Below are positions 10,071 through 23,655 of a stretch of 64,000 bases of DNA, one piece after another. The position numbers were made by a program, and so were the translations under genes. Source of the stretch: Bedellia somnulentella. Lineage: Eukaryota; Arthropoda; Insecta; Lepidoptera; Bedelliidae. Position 1 is the first letter of the stretch. Each line of letters starts with the position of its first letter. A model generated the notes under the pieces. That model was given only the letters and a program-made list of their open reading frames with translations, had not been told where the DNA came from and did no database searches. Location: positions 15,128,001 through 15,192,000 of the forward strand of contig OY755171.1 of the NCBI GenBank assembly GCA_963576735.1, written 5' to 3'.

Positions 10071-10508
10071 CTGAAAAATTTAAATTATGTAACTATATAT
10101 ATTGCTCAATATATTCAGGGTTTATCTGGACTAAACTTTCTTTCCATCGGTTTTGAGGGTTTTGTTGCTCAATGGCGAAATACTTAACCCTTATCCAAAC
10201 TATTCAGATAATGCAGCTGATCCATCAGCAACGATACTTTATTTCTAACCTCCTGTCCCCTTTCAATTTCCAAATGTGGCTCAGGAGTTTTTAGCTCTGA
10301 AGCTCTGGCTATCCCTTTTTGGAATTTATGGTCATGAGTATATATATGTATGTATGTATAATGTACCTAGTTTTTTTTTAGTTAAAAACCTTTTTTATCA
10401 CATTGATGATTATGAAAAGGAGTTGATAAGATGGATACTTCTAAAGAGCCTTTGCATACCACAACATTTTGTCGCTCCGTCGAATGCACGCATCAGTTAT
10501 GTGCTACA

Positions 10509-11075
10509 CATACATACATACATATACTCACGCCATTAATTCCCATTGGGGTAGGCAGAGACTATCGATCGCCACTTCGTACGATCCTGACAAACCTCTC
10601 TAGCTTCGTTTACATCCATCAATCTTTTCATACATGCTCTTTTATTCTTCATACTTCGGACGCCAGCCTTTTTGAGCACACTCTCAATTTGGTCCAAGTG
10701 TGTTCTCCGTGGTCGTCCTCTACTAACATTACCATCCACACTAGCTCTATAGATCCCTTTTACCAATTTTCTATCATCCATCCTCTCTATGTGCCCAAAC
10801 CATCTCAACATTCCTTTTTCTATCTTTCTTACAATATCATCTTTCACACCACACTTTTCACGAATAACGCTATTTCTCACTCGGTCACACAATCTAACAT
10901 TACAAATTTTTCTGAGGGACCTCATCTCTACTGCATTCACTCTGCTCTCATGCTTCTTCTGCCACACCCAACATTCGCTTCCATACATAAGCGTAGGAAC
11001 AAGAACAGCATCATGCACAGCCATTCGGGCCTTTTCAGACACCGATTGACTGATCATTATGCTATTCATTGCTCC
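10509..11075 (-). pseudogene. RTE-like LINE, C-terminal half (unit 2)
   Basis: It is the same as 1862-2428, 8,647 bases on: 177-residue C-terminal reverse transcriptase frame starting at 11069, (TATG)n end and hAT interruption unchanged. Confidence 0.9.
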
Positions 11076-13603
11076 TAGTGTTGCCCAAACGCAAGAACAA
11101 GACGAGACTTAGCCAGTCTTGGTCTTGGTCTTGCGCCAATACACCTGGTCTTGGTCTTGGTCTTGCGCTCCCAGTCTTGGTCTTGGTCTTGGTCTTGCAG
11201 CAAGAGTCTTGCAAGTCTTGCAATTACCTATTACTATTAAGTCTAATACGACTAATAAGTCTATTACTATTTATTAAAGCTTACTTTAAATCTTAGAAAA
11301 ACGTATTAGAATTGGAACATTGTGAGCTTGAATGAATATAGCCATAGTAAAGATCAAGCAGATTAATAAATAACTGAAGATTTGATAAGAAATTCGAAAA
11401 ATCAACTGACCTATATTAGACGGGTGGTCAGTACATAAATAAAACTTCGATATCCTTTCACTTATCTCGATTATATTGCTCGTTACACACTTATTCACAA
11501 TATTTTCTAATTCCACATACAAAAACTACGCGTCCTCCTCTCTTTTCTATCCAATCCTCCACCAAACCGGATATCCGCTTAAGATACCGTTTTAAACAAC
11601 ATCCGTTCCAGCTAGCAACTGGTTTATATTATAAAATATAATGTCAAAACGGTTATCTACTCAAAAATACAATCAAATTAATATTTAACCAAATTGATAA
11701 CCGATAAAATAATGAAATACACTTCCATTTAAGTTAGCGTCTGTCTTAGTTATTAAAAAAAGACATTTTTAATACAATTGCTCAAAAAGTGGCGTATTAC
11801 AGGGACGTATAGCGTTCGGGAAGTGGGCTATTACACACTCGTGCTTTTTCTTTACCTTTCCCGCACTAGTGCGTTTTCTTTCCCAACTGTCAAAATAATG
11901 TCTATTTTAAAGAAAAACCAACCATAAAGATTTTACTAAAAAAATCAAAGAAGTTTTTATGATTCATGTTAATACGTGGCATAGGTCGTATTAACATGAA
12001 TCAACAACAACAAAATAATAGGCAAAATCGACTAATTTGTTTCGATATCTGATTTAATGATTTGATAGAATTAGTGAGGTTAGGTTTCATTACATTATAA
12101 CTCATTAAATTTCATTTTCATTTCATATCAACAAAAAAATTATACATAAGACTTGGCTGTATGGGCATAGTTTCCTTTGCCTACCACAATAAGTGAAGAA
12201 AAAATGTCGCCATTTTCCAGAAATAATCTTTGGGAGTTTAGTTGTTTTGTTAAATTGCTTAATTTTTTCGCAACTGTATTAAAAATAGTCGTTCAGTACA
12301 CGTACGGAACCGTCATTGCAACTCGTTCCGACTGTCAACCCTCGCCTTCGGCTCGGGTAGACATTTGTCGGAACTCTTTGCAATGACAGCCATTCCGTAC
12401 TAGTAATGAAATATACTATTGTCAAGTTTACTTTTCATAAAATATTAAATTGACTTCCGATCAAGTTAAACTATCAAACTTTACTATTACATGACTGATA
12501 TTGATTACGATATTGATATTGACTGACATGATAATTACATGAATACCTAAAATGGCTTGACACTAAGCTTATTATCCTAACACCTATATCGACGGCCCCT
12601 ACGTAAAGTATCGTAACTGCAAAACCTTAACTTTACAGGAGAGCAATTCGAATCTACCACTTAATATAGTTTTTGGCGCGTAATTGGTACAGTTACGACA
12701 GTATTCAATTGAAAAATGGTCTTAAAAATTAATAAAAACAAAAAATAATTAATGTACATAATAGATACTCACAGTTACGTTTTAAATATGAAAAAAACAA
12801 AAATTTTGATTTTTGCAGTTACGATAGTTTACGTAGGGGCCGTCGATATGTCGTTTTCCATGGAAGTAACTGGAATTAAAATAATTACTTTATTTATAGT
12901 ACGTTTCCTTGCTTTCTACCGCGCCGCCTCGCCACGTACCGGCTCTATGATAAGGATGCCGCCGCAAATCAAACAATAATATAAAGCGTGTAAAAAAATT
13001 TGAAATTATTTTGCATGAGTATACCTACGCTACGCCCTATGGCGTCAAATATATGGCAATCAAATAGTGTCAAATGTTATGATTTCGGCGTGGCGGCAAC
13101 GATTGTTTTAGATTTCAAAAGAAGCCGCCGGCGCGTGTATCATAACCATGTACTTCCGAAAAGCGGCAAATTTCTTTGAGAAGTAAGTACAAAACCTTTG
13201 ATGCCGCATTATCAAAGTGCCGATGGTTAAAACATAACTATGCATGCACTCAGTTTGATTTTAATAATATTTTTATTCGCTATGTTTATGGTATTAGTCG
13301 TAATGCGCATAGGTCCAGTTTTTCATATTCTTTGATACAGTTTTTTGCGTCTCATAGAATTCCTAAGCGTACCTACCTATCCACCGAACTGTTACACCTA
13401 ACTACTCAGTGAAATAGCGCTAAGTCCTAGCTGCAAGACGCAAGAGTCTTGCAGGCTATGTCTTGTTCTTGCTCAAGTCTTGCACGGTCAGTCTTGGTCT
13501 TGGTCTTGCTAAAAATACGCGGTCTTGTTCTTGGTCTTGGTCTTGCAAAAACGCAAGAACAAGACCAAGACTGCAAGACCAAGACTGAATTTGGGCAACA
13601 CTA
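11076..13603 (+). mobile_element. Non-autonomous hAT element (unit 2)
   Basis: Second array copy of the 2,528-bp hAT element, with both 14-base ends and the ATTGCTCC duplication preserved. It arrived by tandem duplication, not by its own movement, because its surroundings are identical. Confidence 0.88.
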
Positions 13604-14270
13604 ATTGCTCCATTTACCGCATTACCCTTTTTCACTCTTCTTTCAATGTCTTTATCACATTTTCCATCCCTTGTAAACAAACTTCCCAGATATACAAACT
13701 CCTTCACCTGTTCCACATCCTTACCATCAATCGCAATCACGCATTCTGTCACATCTTCCTGTCTCTCAAAAACCATCGTTTTGGTCTTATCCACATTCAC
13801 CCTCATTCCCTTTCTTACAAAAGACTCACATGCAATATTCATCATCTCTTGCAACTCTTCTGCCGATGATGCAAGTAGCACTTGATCGTCAGCATACAAG
13901 AGGCATTTAATGATGAATCCACCCATCCTTAGTCCATAATCACTTTCACGCAACTCTGTCAAACAGTCATCCATGAACAAATTGAAGAGCCACGGAGAAG
14001 CTACACATCCCTGTCGGACACCCCTAGAGTTTCCGAACCAGTCAGTGTTTTCCCCGTTTACTCTTACACATGCACTAGAATCCTCATAGAGTGATACCAA
14101 TGCACGTATAAGTTGACTCCCCAAACCGAACTTGGATAACACCTCCCATAAACACTTTCTTACAACCCTATCATACGCCTTCTCTAAATCAATGAAGGAG
14201 CAATACACCTTTTGGTTCTTAGCTAAGAACTTTTCAGTGATGCTCCTTAGAGAGAAGATTTGATCCATAC
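13604..14270 (-). pseudogene. RTE-like LINE, reverse transcriptase core (unit 2)
   Basis: It is the same fragment as 4957-5623, with catalytic FIDLEKAYDRV and YADD motifs intact and the frame running into hAT sequence on its C-terminal side. Confidence 0.92.
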
Positions 14271-15008
14271 GTGCTACAATAATGCATATTTCCTATATAT
14301 AATCCTATATAACAAAAACTGATTTCGTCACTGGCTCGCTGAAGATCATCAAATCAATCTTTGAGTATTTCCGTGTGTTTATTGTGCTAGTTAGTATTAG
14401 TACTCCAACACCAAAAAATAATGCATATACTCACGGCTATAAATCCCTAGAAGGGTTAGCCAGACCTTGGGAATAAGAAATTTCTCAGCCAACTTTGGAA
14501 GTTGAGTCCTAATCTAGAGTTTGGGAGTTTGTACGAGACCTGGAGGCTTACCACAACCGCTTATTGCGATCCAATTTACGACCTAAACTGAACTGCTTCG
14601 CTATTTCGTACTATGACGTTAGAATAACGATTCACTTGACGCTCAACTTTTTGACAGCGATTCAGTTTCAAATGCGATTCAGCGGCCATAGAAACGCCCA
14701 CTTTTGGTACTATGACGTGCTTTTTACGACTGAATTGCTCAGTTCAAACGTCAAATATAGCGATTCAATAAAAGTTACTATTTGAAGACCAAAACTGAAT
14801 CGCTATTGTTTTAAATCAAGGTTTTAAAATAATTTATGTGAATAAAGTAAGTATTTTCTGTGTTAAAGAAATTCTTGTTGGATTCTCATTAAATGATTTA
14901 AGTAAGTTTGATGATAAAGTAACTTTTGTAATAAATTTGTGAGTTTGCATTTAACTACAGAATTTACCATATTTGCCAGTGTTTTAAGTATATTAATTTT
15001 TTTAGAAT

Positions 15009-17605
15009 ATGTCGAACGAGTTGGAAATACTTGATTTCTTGGAAATGGATTCCATGTCATACTCTCGCAGAAAGTATCAGCGACTGGCACTGCGTGGGCA
15101 GATGGATGGTTTTAATTTCGATGATGCTGATTTCATCAAGCGATACCGTCTGTCCAAAACTCTCGCCTATAACTTGTGCGATGAAATAAGGCCATTGTTC
15201 AGGCAACCAAAGAGATCTACAGATTTATCAGTGGAAACTAAAGTAAGTAAACCACTTATTATTTGTAAGTTAACAATATATAAATTCTCATTTTCCTTAA
15301 CATATAACATGGGGTAATAATAGAGAAATAAATGTATCCTGTCTTATAACATTGAGAAATTTAGTCACATAGTAATTACCATTCATGTTTTTGTGTAATG
15401 GGACACTAAATTAACAATATATTGATTACTTGAGGACACACATTATGATGATACTGATGCTCTAGTGGATGATTCCAACGTATATCATAATTGATTTATG
15501 CTGTGTATGATTACGTAATTATAAAAAATATAATTTGTTATTTGGAATTGTATTGTTTTAGGTTCTAACAGCACTATCATTTTTTGCTACTGGATCATAC
15601 CAAAGGCCGACTGGGGATATTAGCACACATTCTTTGGCCCAACAAACAGTCTCATCAGCCATTGCACAAGTGACAGCTGCTCTTAATTCAACAAGAATGC
15701 GAAATAAATATGTTGTATTTCCAAGAACATCTGAAGAAAGGAATCAAACAAGAGCTGAGTATGTTACTTATACTATCATACAATAATACTTAAAAATGTT
15801 ACAATATACTTTCTTTATTGAGCAAATCTATTAATTTAGTAATAATATACATTGATTTTAGGTTCTACAGAAAATTTGGCATCCCTGGTGTTTTAGGGTG
15901 CATTGACTGCACTCATGTAGCAATAATTCGGCCAATTTTGAATGAGGAACGGTATTTCTGTAGAAAACATTATCATTCATTAAATGTTCAGCTGGTATGG
16001 GTTTTCTTATATGTTCTTTTACAGATTAAATAGCAGATATCATTATTATGATTTCTTACATAATTGTTTCAGATCTGTGATGCCACAATGAATATAACAA
16101 GTGTTGATGCTAGCTTTGGTGGGCAAACACATGATGCCTTTATTTGGGCCTCTCATCCAATAAAATTTCACTTAGAAGCACTCCAAGAATCTACATGGCT
16201 ACTTGGTAAGAAATAAAAAATGCATTTAAATTGTCTTGGCTATTATTATGAAGTAAATAGTTGTGTGTTGTCAGCTTTGAATAGCATTACCCTATTTTCC
16301 TGTGAGTGTTTGTAAGAGCAACTGAGGGTAATTTAAGTAACAATTATATATTTACTTACAAGAGTTGCCCAAACATCATTAAATTGTTTTAAATAGAAAC
16401 TAGTTGAAACTTTAATTCATTCCAAGGTTCATTATAATATGGTTAACTGTGTATACATACATATGCTCACAGCTATAAATCCCTTGAAGGTGTAGCCAAA
16501 GCTAAGGAATCAGAAATTCCTCAGCCACTTGTGTAATGTTGAATGGGGGAAATATGGTAAAAAAAAGGTTGTTGGTAATGGGTTTTCAACCTCGTTGCCC
16601 AAAAATCTCTAAAAAGCCGCAATACAGTTAGTCGCCTCTTACATACACCCACCGGAAGAAATGGGGTAGTGTTATTCTAAGCCGACACTACACAACTACT
16701 ATGTATGTGTATATTATATAAAAATGTCTATTGTAGGCAAATGAAAGGACATGTATGTACATATTTTTTTATTTCCAAGTTTATTTTTATATGAACATGA
16801 AACTCAACAATAAACCATTCATAACATATAATTTTACATTGATAGGATATAAATAATAATACATTTTTTTAATATCTGGAGACATAGATGGAGAGAAAGA
16901 TTTAATTATTTATTTGGTGCATTGGATCACATAATTATGTACAACTTGTAGAACAAAAAAAAAACAATATACACATTACATTCATCTTCACTTATTATTA
17001 TTATTATTATTATTAGACGGGCGGTAAACGCCACGGGTTTCCGCACTGAGCCCGACATGGCGGACCATTGTACGTGGACCAAGTGGTCAACTAGCTCTCC
17101 CAGCCTAATTCCGTCCAGAAGGCAAGTAGCTTATCCAGGTCATTCATCTTCACTTATGTACATAAAGAAACACAGTTTACATTTTCCAGGTGACTCCGGC
17201 TATCCTCAAAGGAAATATATGATGGTTCCAATTACTGATGCTTTGCCTGACTCTCCCGAACTTTATTACACCAAAAAGCATATTAAAACCAGGAACATAA
17301 TTGAAAGGACAATCGGTCTGTTAAAAGCTAGGTTTAGGTGCCTGTTAGTTCATCGGGTATTGCACTATTCTCCAGAGGTAGCTGCTTCTATTGTTAATGC
17401 TTGTGTTATTTTGCACAACATTTGCAATAGAGGCAATCTTCCAGTGATGCAATTAAGAGATGAAGATGCACTTCAAGAAGCTACCTTACAGCAGGAAATG
17501 GCCCATGCTGCAATTGGCCTGGGTCATAATAACCCTGACCTCCAACTTGGGATAACAACTCGTAGCAGACTCATCCAACGTTTGTGGGAGACGCGGGCAA
17601 CCTGA
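15009..17605 (+). CDS. Harbinger DDE transposase, copy 2
   Basis: Exons 15009-15242, 15562-15758, 15862-15994, 16073-16205 and 17190-17605 encode the same 370 residues as copy 1; no stop, frameshift or splice-site change was found. If transcribed, the array supplies three transposase genes for one complete Myb/SANT gene. Confidence 0.9.
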
Positions 17606-17943
17606 AATTTACCATTATGAGTTAGCCACATATTATTCAGATTAATATGATTTGTACTGAAGTTATTTCTTTTATATCTAAATTATATCTATGAAAACAA
17701 TCCTATATTTGATTATGAAGTAATGATATGTATTCAATATGTTAAAAGTATACCTAAAATTTGGCTGTGATAGTGGCATTAAAGCATGACTATATTATAA
17801 ATTGTTTCATGTTATTTGAAACATTAGAGTTTTTTATTTATTTTGACTTTTCACATTTTGCCCATAGAGTTATCTTTTAGTTTTATAAAATATTTTAAGG
17901 TTGTGTGCATTTAGTGTGTTGTAAAAATATTATTCTAATATAA

Positions 17944-18717
17944 TTACCTGGTTACAATAATATGTTTTAGTTCCCGTAATTCCTCAACTAGTCGCTCTAA
18001 AGCCACAGTTTTCCTTTGTGACAATTCAGCTCTTAACTGGGAAGTTGTCACAAGTGATCTACGGGCTGCTTCCATGGTCATCAGAGGCTCCCTTCGATGA
18101 GCTCTTCTTCTTTGGGGTAAAATTTGGCGTGGGGTGCGCTGTCGTGTCCGAGGGGAGGTGTGAGGAGTGCGTCGAGGAGAGTGATGGGGTGAAGGATGGG
18201 GAGTAATATAATGAGTTCTATGTGGAACAGGTGGGGGGGTGCTTGGATGTAGGATTGTATTCTGAGGTTGGTCAATTGTAACAACTTCTGGATCTGGTCT
18301 GGTTGAAGGTCCAGGCTGTGGACTGATGGTTCTGATATCTACAATCATAGATGCATCTCGATTCAATATACTCTCTGATGGCTGAGATTCTATTGAATAA
18401 GCTGCATCTATGTCTGCAAAATCAATTACCTCATCACTTATTGTTGCCACCTGAAACCGATAATTTTTATTAGTAAATTGTTTCATGGAAACATAAAATA
18501 TATTAATAAAATGAAATCAAATTAATCTTACCACCTCAAATGGCTCGACTCTGACACCAGGTAGACCAGTACCAAAACCATCACCTAGAAGTTGAAGAAA
18601 TTTTTCCTCTATCTCAGACAGGGGTTTAGCTGTTGATGGACCACCCCCAGTCCTGTGTTGGGATGTATGGATAGCAGCCACACGGTGCTTTAATTTAGAC
18701 TTATAGTCATTCCAATA
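17944..18717 (-). pseudogene. Harbinger Myb/SANT-like gene, exons 3-4 only (copy 2)
   Basis: Exons at 18532-18717 and 17944-18450; the start codon exon and front half of the DNA-binding domain are missing because of the junction at 18772. Confidence 0.85.
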
Positions 18718-19155
18718 CTGAAAAATTTAAATTATGTAACTATATATATTGCTCAATATATTCAGGGTTTATCTGGACTAAACTTTCTTTCCATCGGTTT
18801 TGAGGGTTTTGTTGCTCAATGGCGAAATACTTAACCCTTATCCAAACTATTCAGATAATGCAGCTGATCCATCAGCAACGATACTTTATTTCTAACCTCC
18901 TGTCCCCTTTCAATTTCCAAATGTGGCTCAGGAGTTTTTAGCTCTGAAGCTCTGGCTATCCCTTTTTGGAATTTATGGTCATGAGTATATATATGTATGT
19001 ATGTATAATGTACCTAGTTTTTTTTTAGTTAAAAACCTTTTTTATCACATTGATGATTATGAAAAGGAGTTGATAAGATGGATACTTCTAAAGAGCCTTT
19101 GCATACCACAACATTTTGTCGCTCCGTCGAATGCACGCATCAGTTATGTGCTACA

Positions 19156-19722
19156 CATACATACATACATATACTCACGCCATTAATTCCCATTGGGGTA
19201 GGCAGAGACTATCGATCGCCACTTCGTACGATCCTGACAAACCTCTCTAGCTTCGTTTACATCCATCAATCTTTTCATACATGCTCTTTTATTCTTCATA
19301 CTTCGGACGCCAGCCTTTTTGAGCACACTCTCAATTTGGTCCAAGTGTGTTCTCCGTGGTCGTCCTCTACTAACATTACCATCCACACTAGCTCTATAGA
19401 TCCCTTTTACCAATTTTCTATCATCCATCCTCTCTATGTGCCCAAACCATCTCAACATTCCTTTTTCTATCTTTCTTACAATATCATCTTTCACACCACA
19501 CTTTTCACGAATAACGCTATTTCTCACTCGGTCACACAATCTAACATTACAAATTTTTCTGAGGGACCTCATCTCTACTGCATTCACTCTGCTCTCATGC
19601 TTCTTCTGCCACACCCAACATTCGCTTCCATACATAAGCGTAGGAACAAGAACAGCATCATGCACAGCCATTCGGGCCTTTTCAGACACCGATTGACTGA
19701 TCATTATGCTATTCATTGCTCC
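19156..19722 (-). pseudogene. RTE-like LINE, C-terminal half (unit 3)
   Basis: Third copy of the 177-residue C-terminal frame (from 19716), with the same hAT break at its upstream side. Confidence 0.9.
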
Positions 19723-22250
19723 TAGTGTTGCCCAAACGCAAGAACAAGACGAGACTTAGCCAGTCTTGGTCTTGGTCTTGCGCCAATACACCTGGTCTTG
19801 GTCTTGGTCTTGCGCTCCCAGTCTTGGTCTTGGTCTTGGTCTTGCAGCAAGAGTCTTGCAAGTCTTGCAATTACCTATTACTATTAAGTCTAATACGACT
19901 AATAAGTCTATTACTATTTATTAAAGCTTACTTTAAATCTTAGAAAAACGTATTAGAATTGGAACATTGTGAGCTTGAATGAATATAGCCATAGTAAAGA
20001 TCAAGCAGATTAATAAATAACTGAAGATTTGATAAGAAATTCGAAAAATCAACTGACCTATATTAGACGGGTGGTCAGTACATAAATAAAACTTCGATAT
20101 CCTTTCACTTATCTCGATTATATTGCTCGTTACACACTTATTCACAATATTTTCTAATTCCACATACAAAAACTACGCGTCCTCCTCTCTTTTCTATCCA
20201 ATCCTCCACCAAACCGGATATCCGCTTAAGATACCGTTTTAAACAACATCCGTTCCAGCTAGCAACTGGTTTATATTATAAAATATAATGTCAAAACGGT
20301 TATCTACTCAAAAATACAATCAAATTAATATTTAACCAAATTGATAACCGATAAAATAATGAAATACACTTCCATTTAAGTTAGCGTCTGTCTTAGTTAT
20401 TAAAAAAAGACATTTTTAATACAATTGCTCAAAAAGTGGCGTATTACAGGGACGTATAGCGTTCGGGAAGTGGGCTATTACACACTCGTGCTTTTTCTTT
20501 ACCTTTCCCGCACTAGTGCGTTTTCTTTCCCAACTGTCAAAATAATGTCTATTTTAAAGAAAAACCAACCATAAAGATTTTACTAAAAAAATCAAAGAAG
20601 TTTTTATGATTCATGTTAATACGTGGCATAGGTCGTATTAACATGAATCAACAACAACAAAATAATAGGCAAAATCGACTAATTTGTTTCGATATCTGAT
20701 TTAATGATTTGATAGAATTAGTGAGGTTAGGTTTCATTACATTATAACTCATTAAATTTCATTTTCATTTCATATCAACAAAAAAATTATACATAAGACT
20801 TGGCTGTATGGGCATAGTTTCCTTTGCCTACCACAATAAGTGAAGAAAAAATGTCGCCATTTTCCAGAAATAATCTTTGGGAGTTTAGTTGTTTTGTTAA
20901 ATTGCTTAATTTTTTCGCAACTGTATTAAAAATAGTCGTTCAGTACACGTACGGAACCGTCATTGCAACTCGTTCCGACTGTCAACCCTCGCCTTCGGCT
21001 CGGGTAGACATTTGTCGGAACTCTTTGCAATGACAGCCATTCCGTACTAGTAATGAAATATACTATTGTCAAGTTTACTTTTCATAAAATATTAAATTGA
21101 CTTCCGATCAAGTTAAACTATCAAACTTTACTATTACATGACTGATATTGATTACGATATTGATATTGACTGACATGATAATTACATGAATACCTAAAAT
21201 GGCTTGACACTAAGCTTATTATCCTAACACCTATATCGACGGCCCCTACGTAAAGTATCGTAACTGCAAAACCTTAACTTTACAGGAGAGCAATTCGAAT
21301 CTACCACTTAATATAGTTTTTGGCGCGTAATTGGTACAGTTACGACAGTATTCAATTGAAAAATGGTCTTAAAAATTAATAAAAACAAAAAATAATTAAT
21401 GTACATAATAGATACTCACAGTTACGTTTTAAATATGAAAAAAACAAAAATTTTGATTTTTGCAGTTACGATAGTTTACGTAGGGGCCGTCGATATGTCG
21501 TTTTCCATGGAAGTAACTGGAATTAAAATAATTACTTTATTTATAGTACGTTTCCTTGCTTTCTACCGCGCCGCCTCGCCACGTACCGGCTCTATGATAA
21601 GGATGCCGCCGCAAATCAAACAATAATATAAAGCGTGTAAAAAAATTTGAAATTATTTTGCATGAGTATACCTACGCTACGCCCTATGGCGTCAAATATA
21701 TGGCAATCAAATAGTGTCAAATGTTATGATTTCGGCGTGGCGGCAACGATTGTTTTAGATTTCAAAAGAAGCCGCCGGCGCGTGTATCATAACCATGTAC
21801 TTCCGAAAAGCGGCAAATTTCTTTGAGAAGTAAGTACAAAACCTTTGATGCCGCATTATCAAAGTGCCGATGGTTAAAACATAACTATGCATGCACTCAG
21901 TTTGATTTTAATAATATTTTTATTCGCTATGTTTATGGTATTAGTCGTAATGCGCATAGGTCCAGTTTTTCATATTCTTTGATACAGTTTTTTGCGTCTC
22001 ATAGAATTCCTAAGCGTACCTACCTATCCACCGAACTGTTACACCTAACTACTCAGTGAAATAGCGCTAAGTCCTAGCTGCAAGACGCAAGAGTCTTGCA
22101 GGCTATGTCTTGTTCTTGCTCAAGTCTTGCACGGTCAGTCTTGGTCTTGGTCTTGCTAAAAATACGCGGTCTTGTTCTTGGTCTTGGTCTTGCAAAAACG
22201 CAAGAACAAGACCAAGACTGCAAGACCAAGACTGAATTTGGGCAACACTA
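19723..22250 (+). mobile_element. Non-autonomous hAT element (unit 3)
   Basis: Third array copy, identical in ends, 8-base duplication and nested foldbacks to 2429-4956. Confidence 0.88.
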
Positions 22251-22917
22251 ATTGCTCCATTTACCGCATTACCCTTTTTCACTCTTCTTTCAATGTCTTT
22301 ATCACATTTTCCATCCCTTGTAAACAAACTTCCCAGATATACAAACTCCTTCACCTGTTCCACATCCTTACCATCAATCGCAATCACGCATTCTGTCACA
22401 TCTTCCTGTCTCTCAAAAACCATCGTTTTGGTCTTATCCACATTCACCCTCATTCCCTTTCTTACAAAAGACTCACATGCAATATTCATCATCTCTTGCA
22501 ACTCTTCTGCCGATGATGCAAGTAGCACTTGATCGTCAGCATACAAGAGGCATTTAATGATGAATCCACCCATCCTTAGTCCATAATCACTTTCACGCAA
22601 CTCTGTCAAACAGTCATCCATGAACAAATTGAAGAGCCACGGAGAAGCTACACATCCCTGTCGGACACCCCTAGAGTTTCCGAACCAGTCAGTGTTTTCC
22701 CCGTTTACTCTTACACATGCACTAGAATCCTCATAGAGTGATACCAATGCACGTATAAGTTGACTCCCCAAACCGAACTTGGATAACACCTCCCATAAAC
22801 ACTTTCTTACAACCCTATCATACGCCTTCTCTAAATCAATGAAGGAGCAATACACCTTTTGGTTCTTAGCTAAGAACTTTTCAGTGATGCTCCTTAGAGA
22901 GAAGATTTGATCCATAC
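22251..22917 (-). pseudogene. RTE-like LINE, reverse transcriptase core (unit 3)
   Basis: Third array copy of the reverse transcriptase core fragment; the GTGCTACA duplication follows on its right. Confidence 0.92.
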
Positions 22918-23655
22918 GTGCTACAATAATGCATATTTCCTATATATAATCCTATATAACAAAAACTGATTTCGTCACTGGCTCGCTGAAGATCATCAAA
23001 TCAATCTTTGAGTATTTCCGTGTGTTTATTGTGCTAGTTAGTATTAGTACTCCAACACCAAAAAATAATGCATATACTCACGGCTATAAATCCCTAGAAG
23101 GGTTAGCCAGACCTTGGGAATAAGAAATTTCTCAGCCAACTTTGGAAGTTGAGTCCTAATCTAGAGTTTGGGAGTTTGTACGAGACCTGGAGGCTTACCA
23201 CAACCGCTTATTGCGATCCAATTTACGACCTAAACTGAACTGCTTCGCTATTTCGTACTATGACGTTAGAATAACGATTCACTTGACGCTCAACTTTTTG
23301 ACAGCGATTCAGTTTCAAATGCGATTCAGCGGCCATAGAAACGCCCACTTTTGGTACTATGACGTGCTTTTTACGACTGAATTGCTCAGTTCAAACGTCA
23401 AATATAGCGATTCAATAAAAGTTACTATTTGAAGACCAAAACTGAATCGCTATTGTTTTAAATCAAGGTTTTAAAATAATTTATGTGAATAAAGTAAGTA
23501 TTTTCTGTGTTAAAGAAATTCTTGTTGGATTCTCATTAAATGATTTAAGTAAGTTTGATGATAAAGTAACTTTTGTAATAAATTTGTGAGTTTGCATTTA
23601 ACTACAGAATTTACCATATTTGCCAGTGTTTTAAGTATATTAATTTTTTTAGAAT

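Larger units (their letters stand above)
1479..10125 (+). repeat. Tandem unit 1 of an 8,647-bp array
   Basis: The unit begins at CTGGACTAAAC and ends at CAGGGTTTAT inside an intron of the Harbinger Myb/SANT gene. It is followed without a gap by an identical unit: every recognisable ORF recurs with an offset of exactly 8,647. On the left it abuts unrelated sequence (GTTGTCAA), which must be the original flank. Contents: SINE, LINE split by hAT, SINE fragment, left part of Harbinger. One base separates units 1 and 2 (AACATATAA near 8176) from unit 3 (AATATATAA). Confidence 0.95.
5896..10125 (+). mobile_element. PIF/Harbinger copy 1, right end missing
   Basis: It starts GAGGCTTACCACAACCG after a CTG triplet and is identical to the complete copies up to the unit end, where it is cut 1,233 bases short of the right terminus. 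It retains the whole transposase gene but only exons 3-4 of the opposing Myb/SANT gene. Without a right end it should be immobile, yet could still express transposase. Confidence 0.93.
10126..18772 (+). repeat. Tandem unit 2 of the 8,647-bp array
   Basis: It begins directly after unit 1, at CTGGACTAAAC preceded by GGGTTTAT, and has the same content. The junctions at 10125/10126 and 18772/18773 are identical and show no shared bases between the two parental breakpoints. It shares with unit 1 the AACATATAA variant (near 16823). Confidence 0.95.
14543..18772 (+). mobile_element. PIF/Harbinger copy 2, right end missing
   Basis: Left end GAGGCTTACC after CTG; cut at the same intron base as copy 1. 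It carries the transposase gene, both intron 4 insertions, and exons 3-4 of the Myb/SANT gene. Confidence 0.93.
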
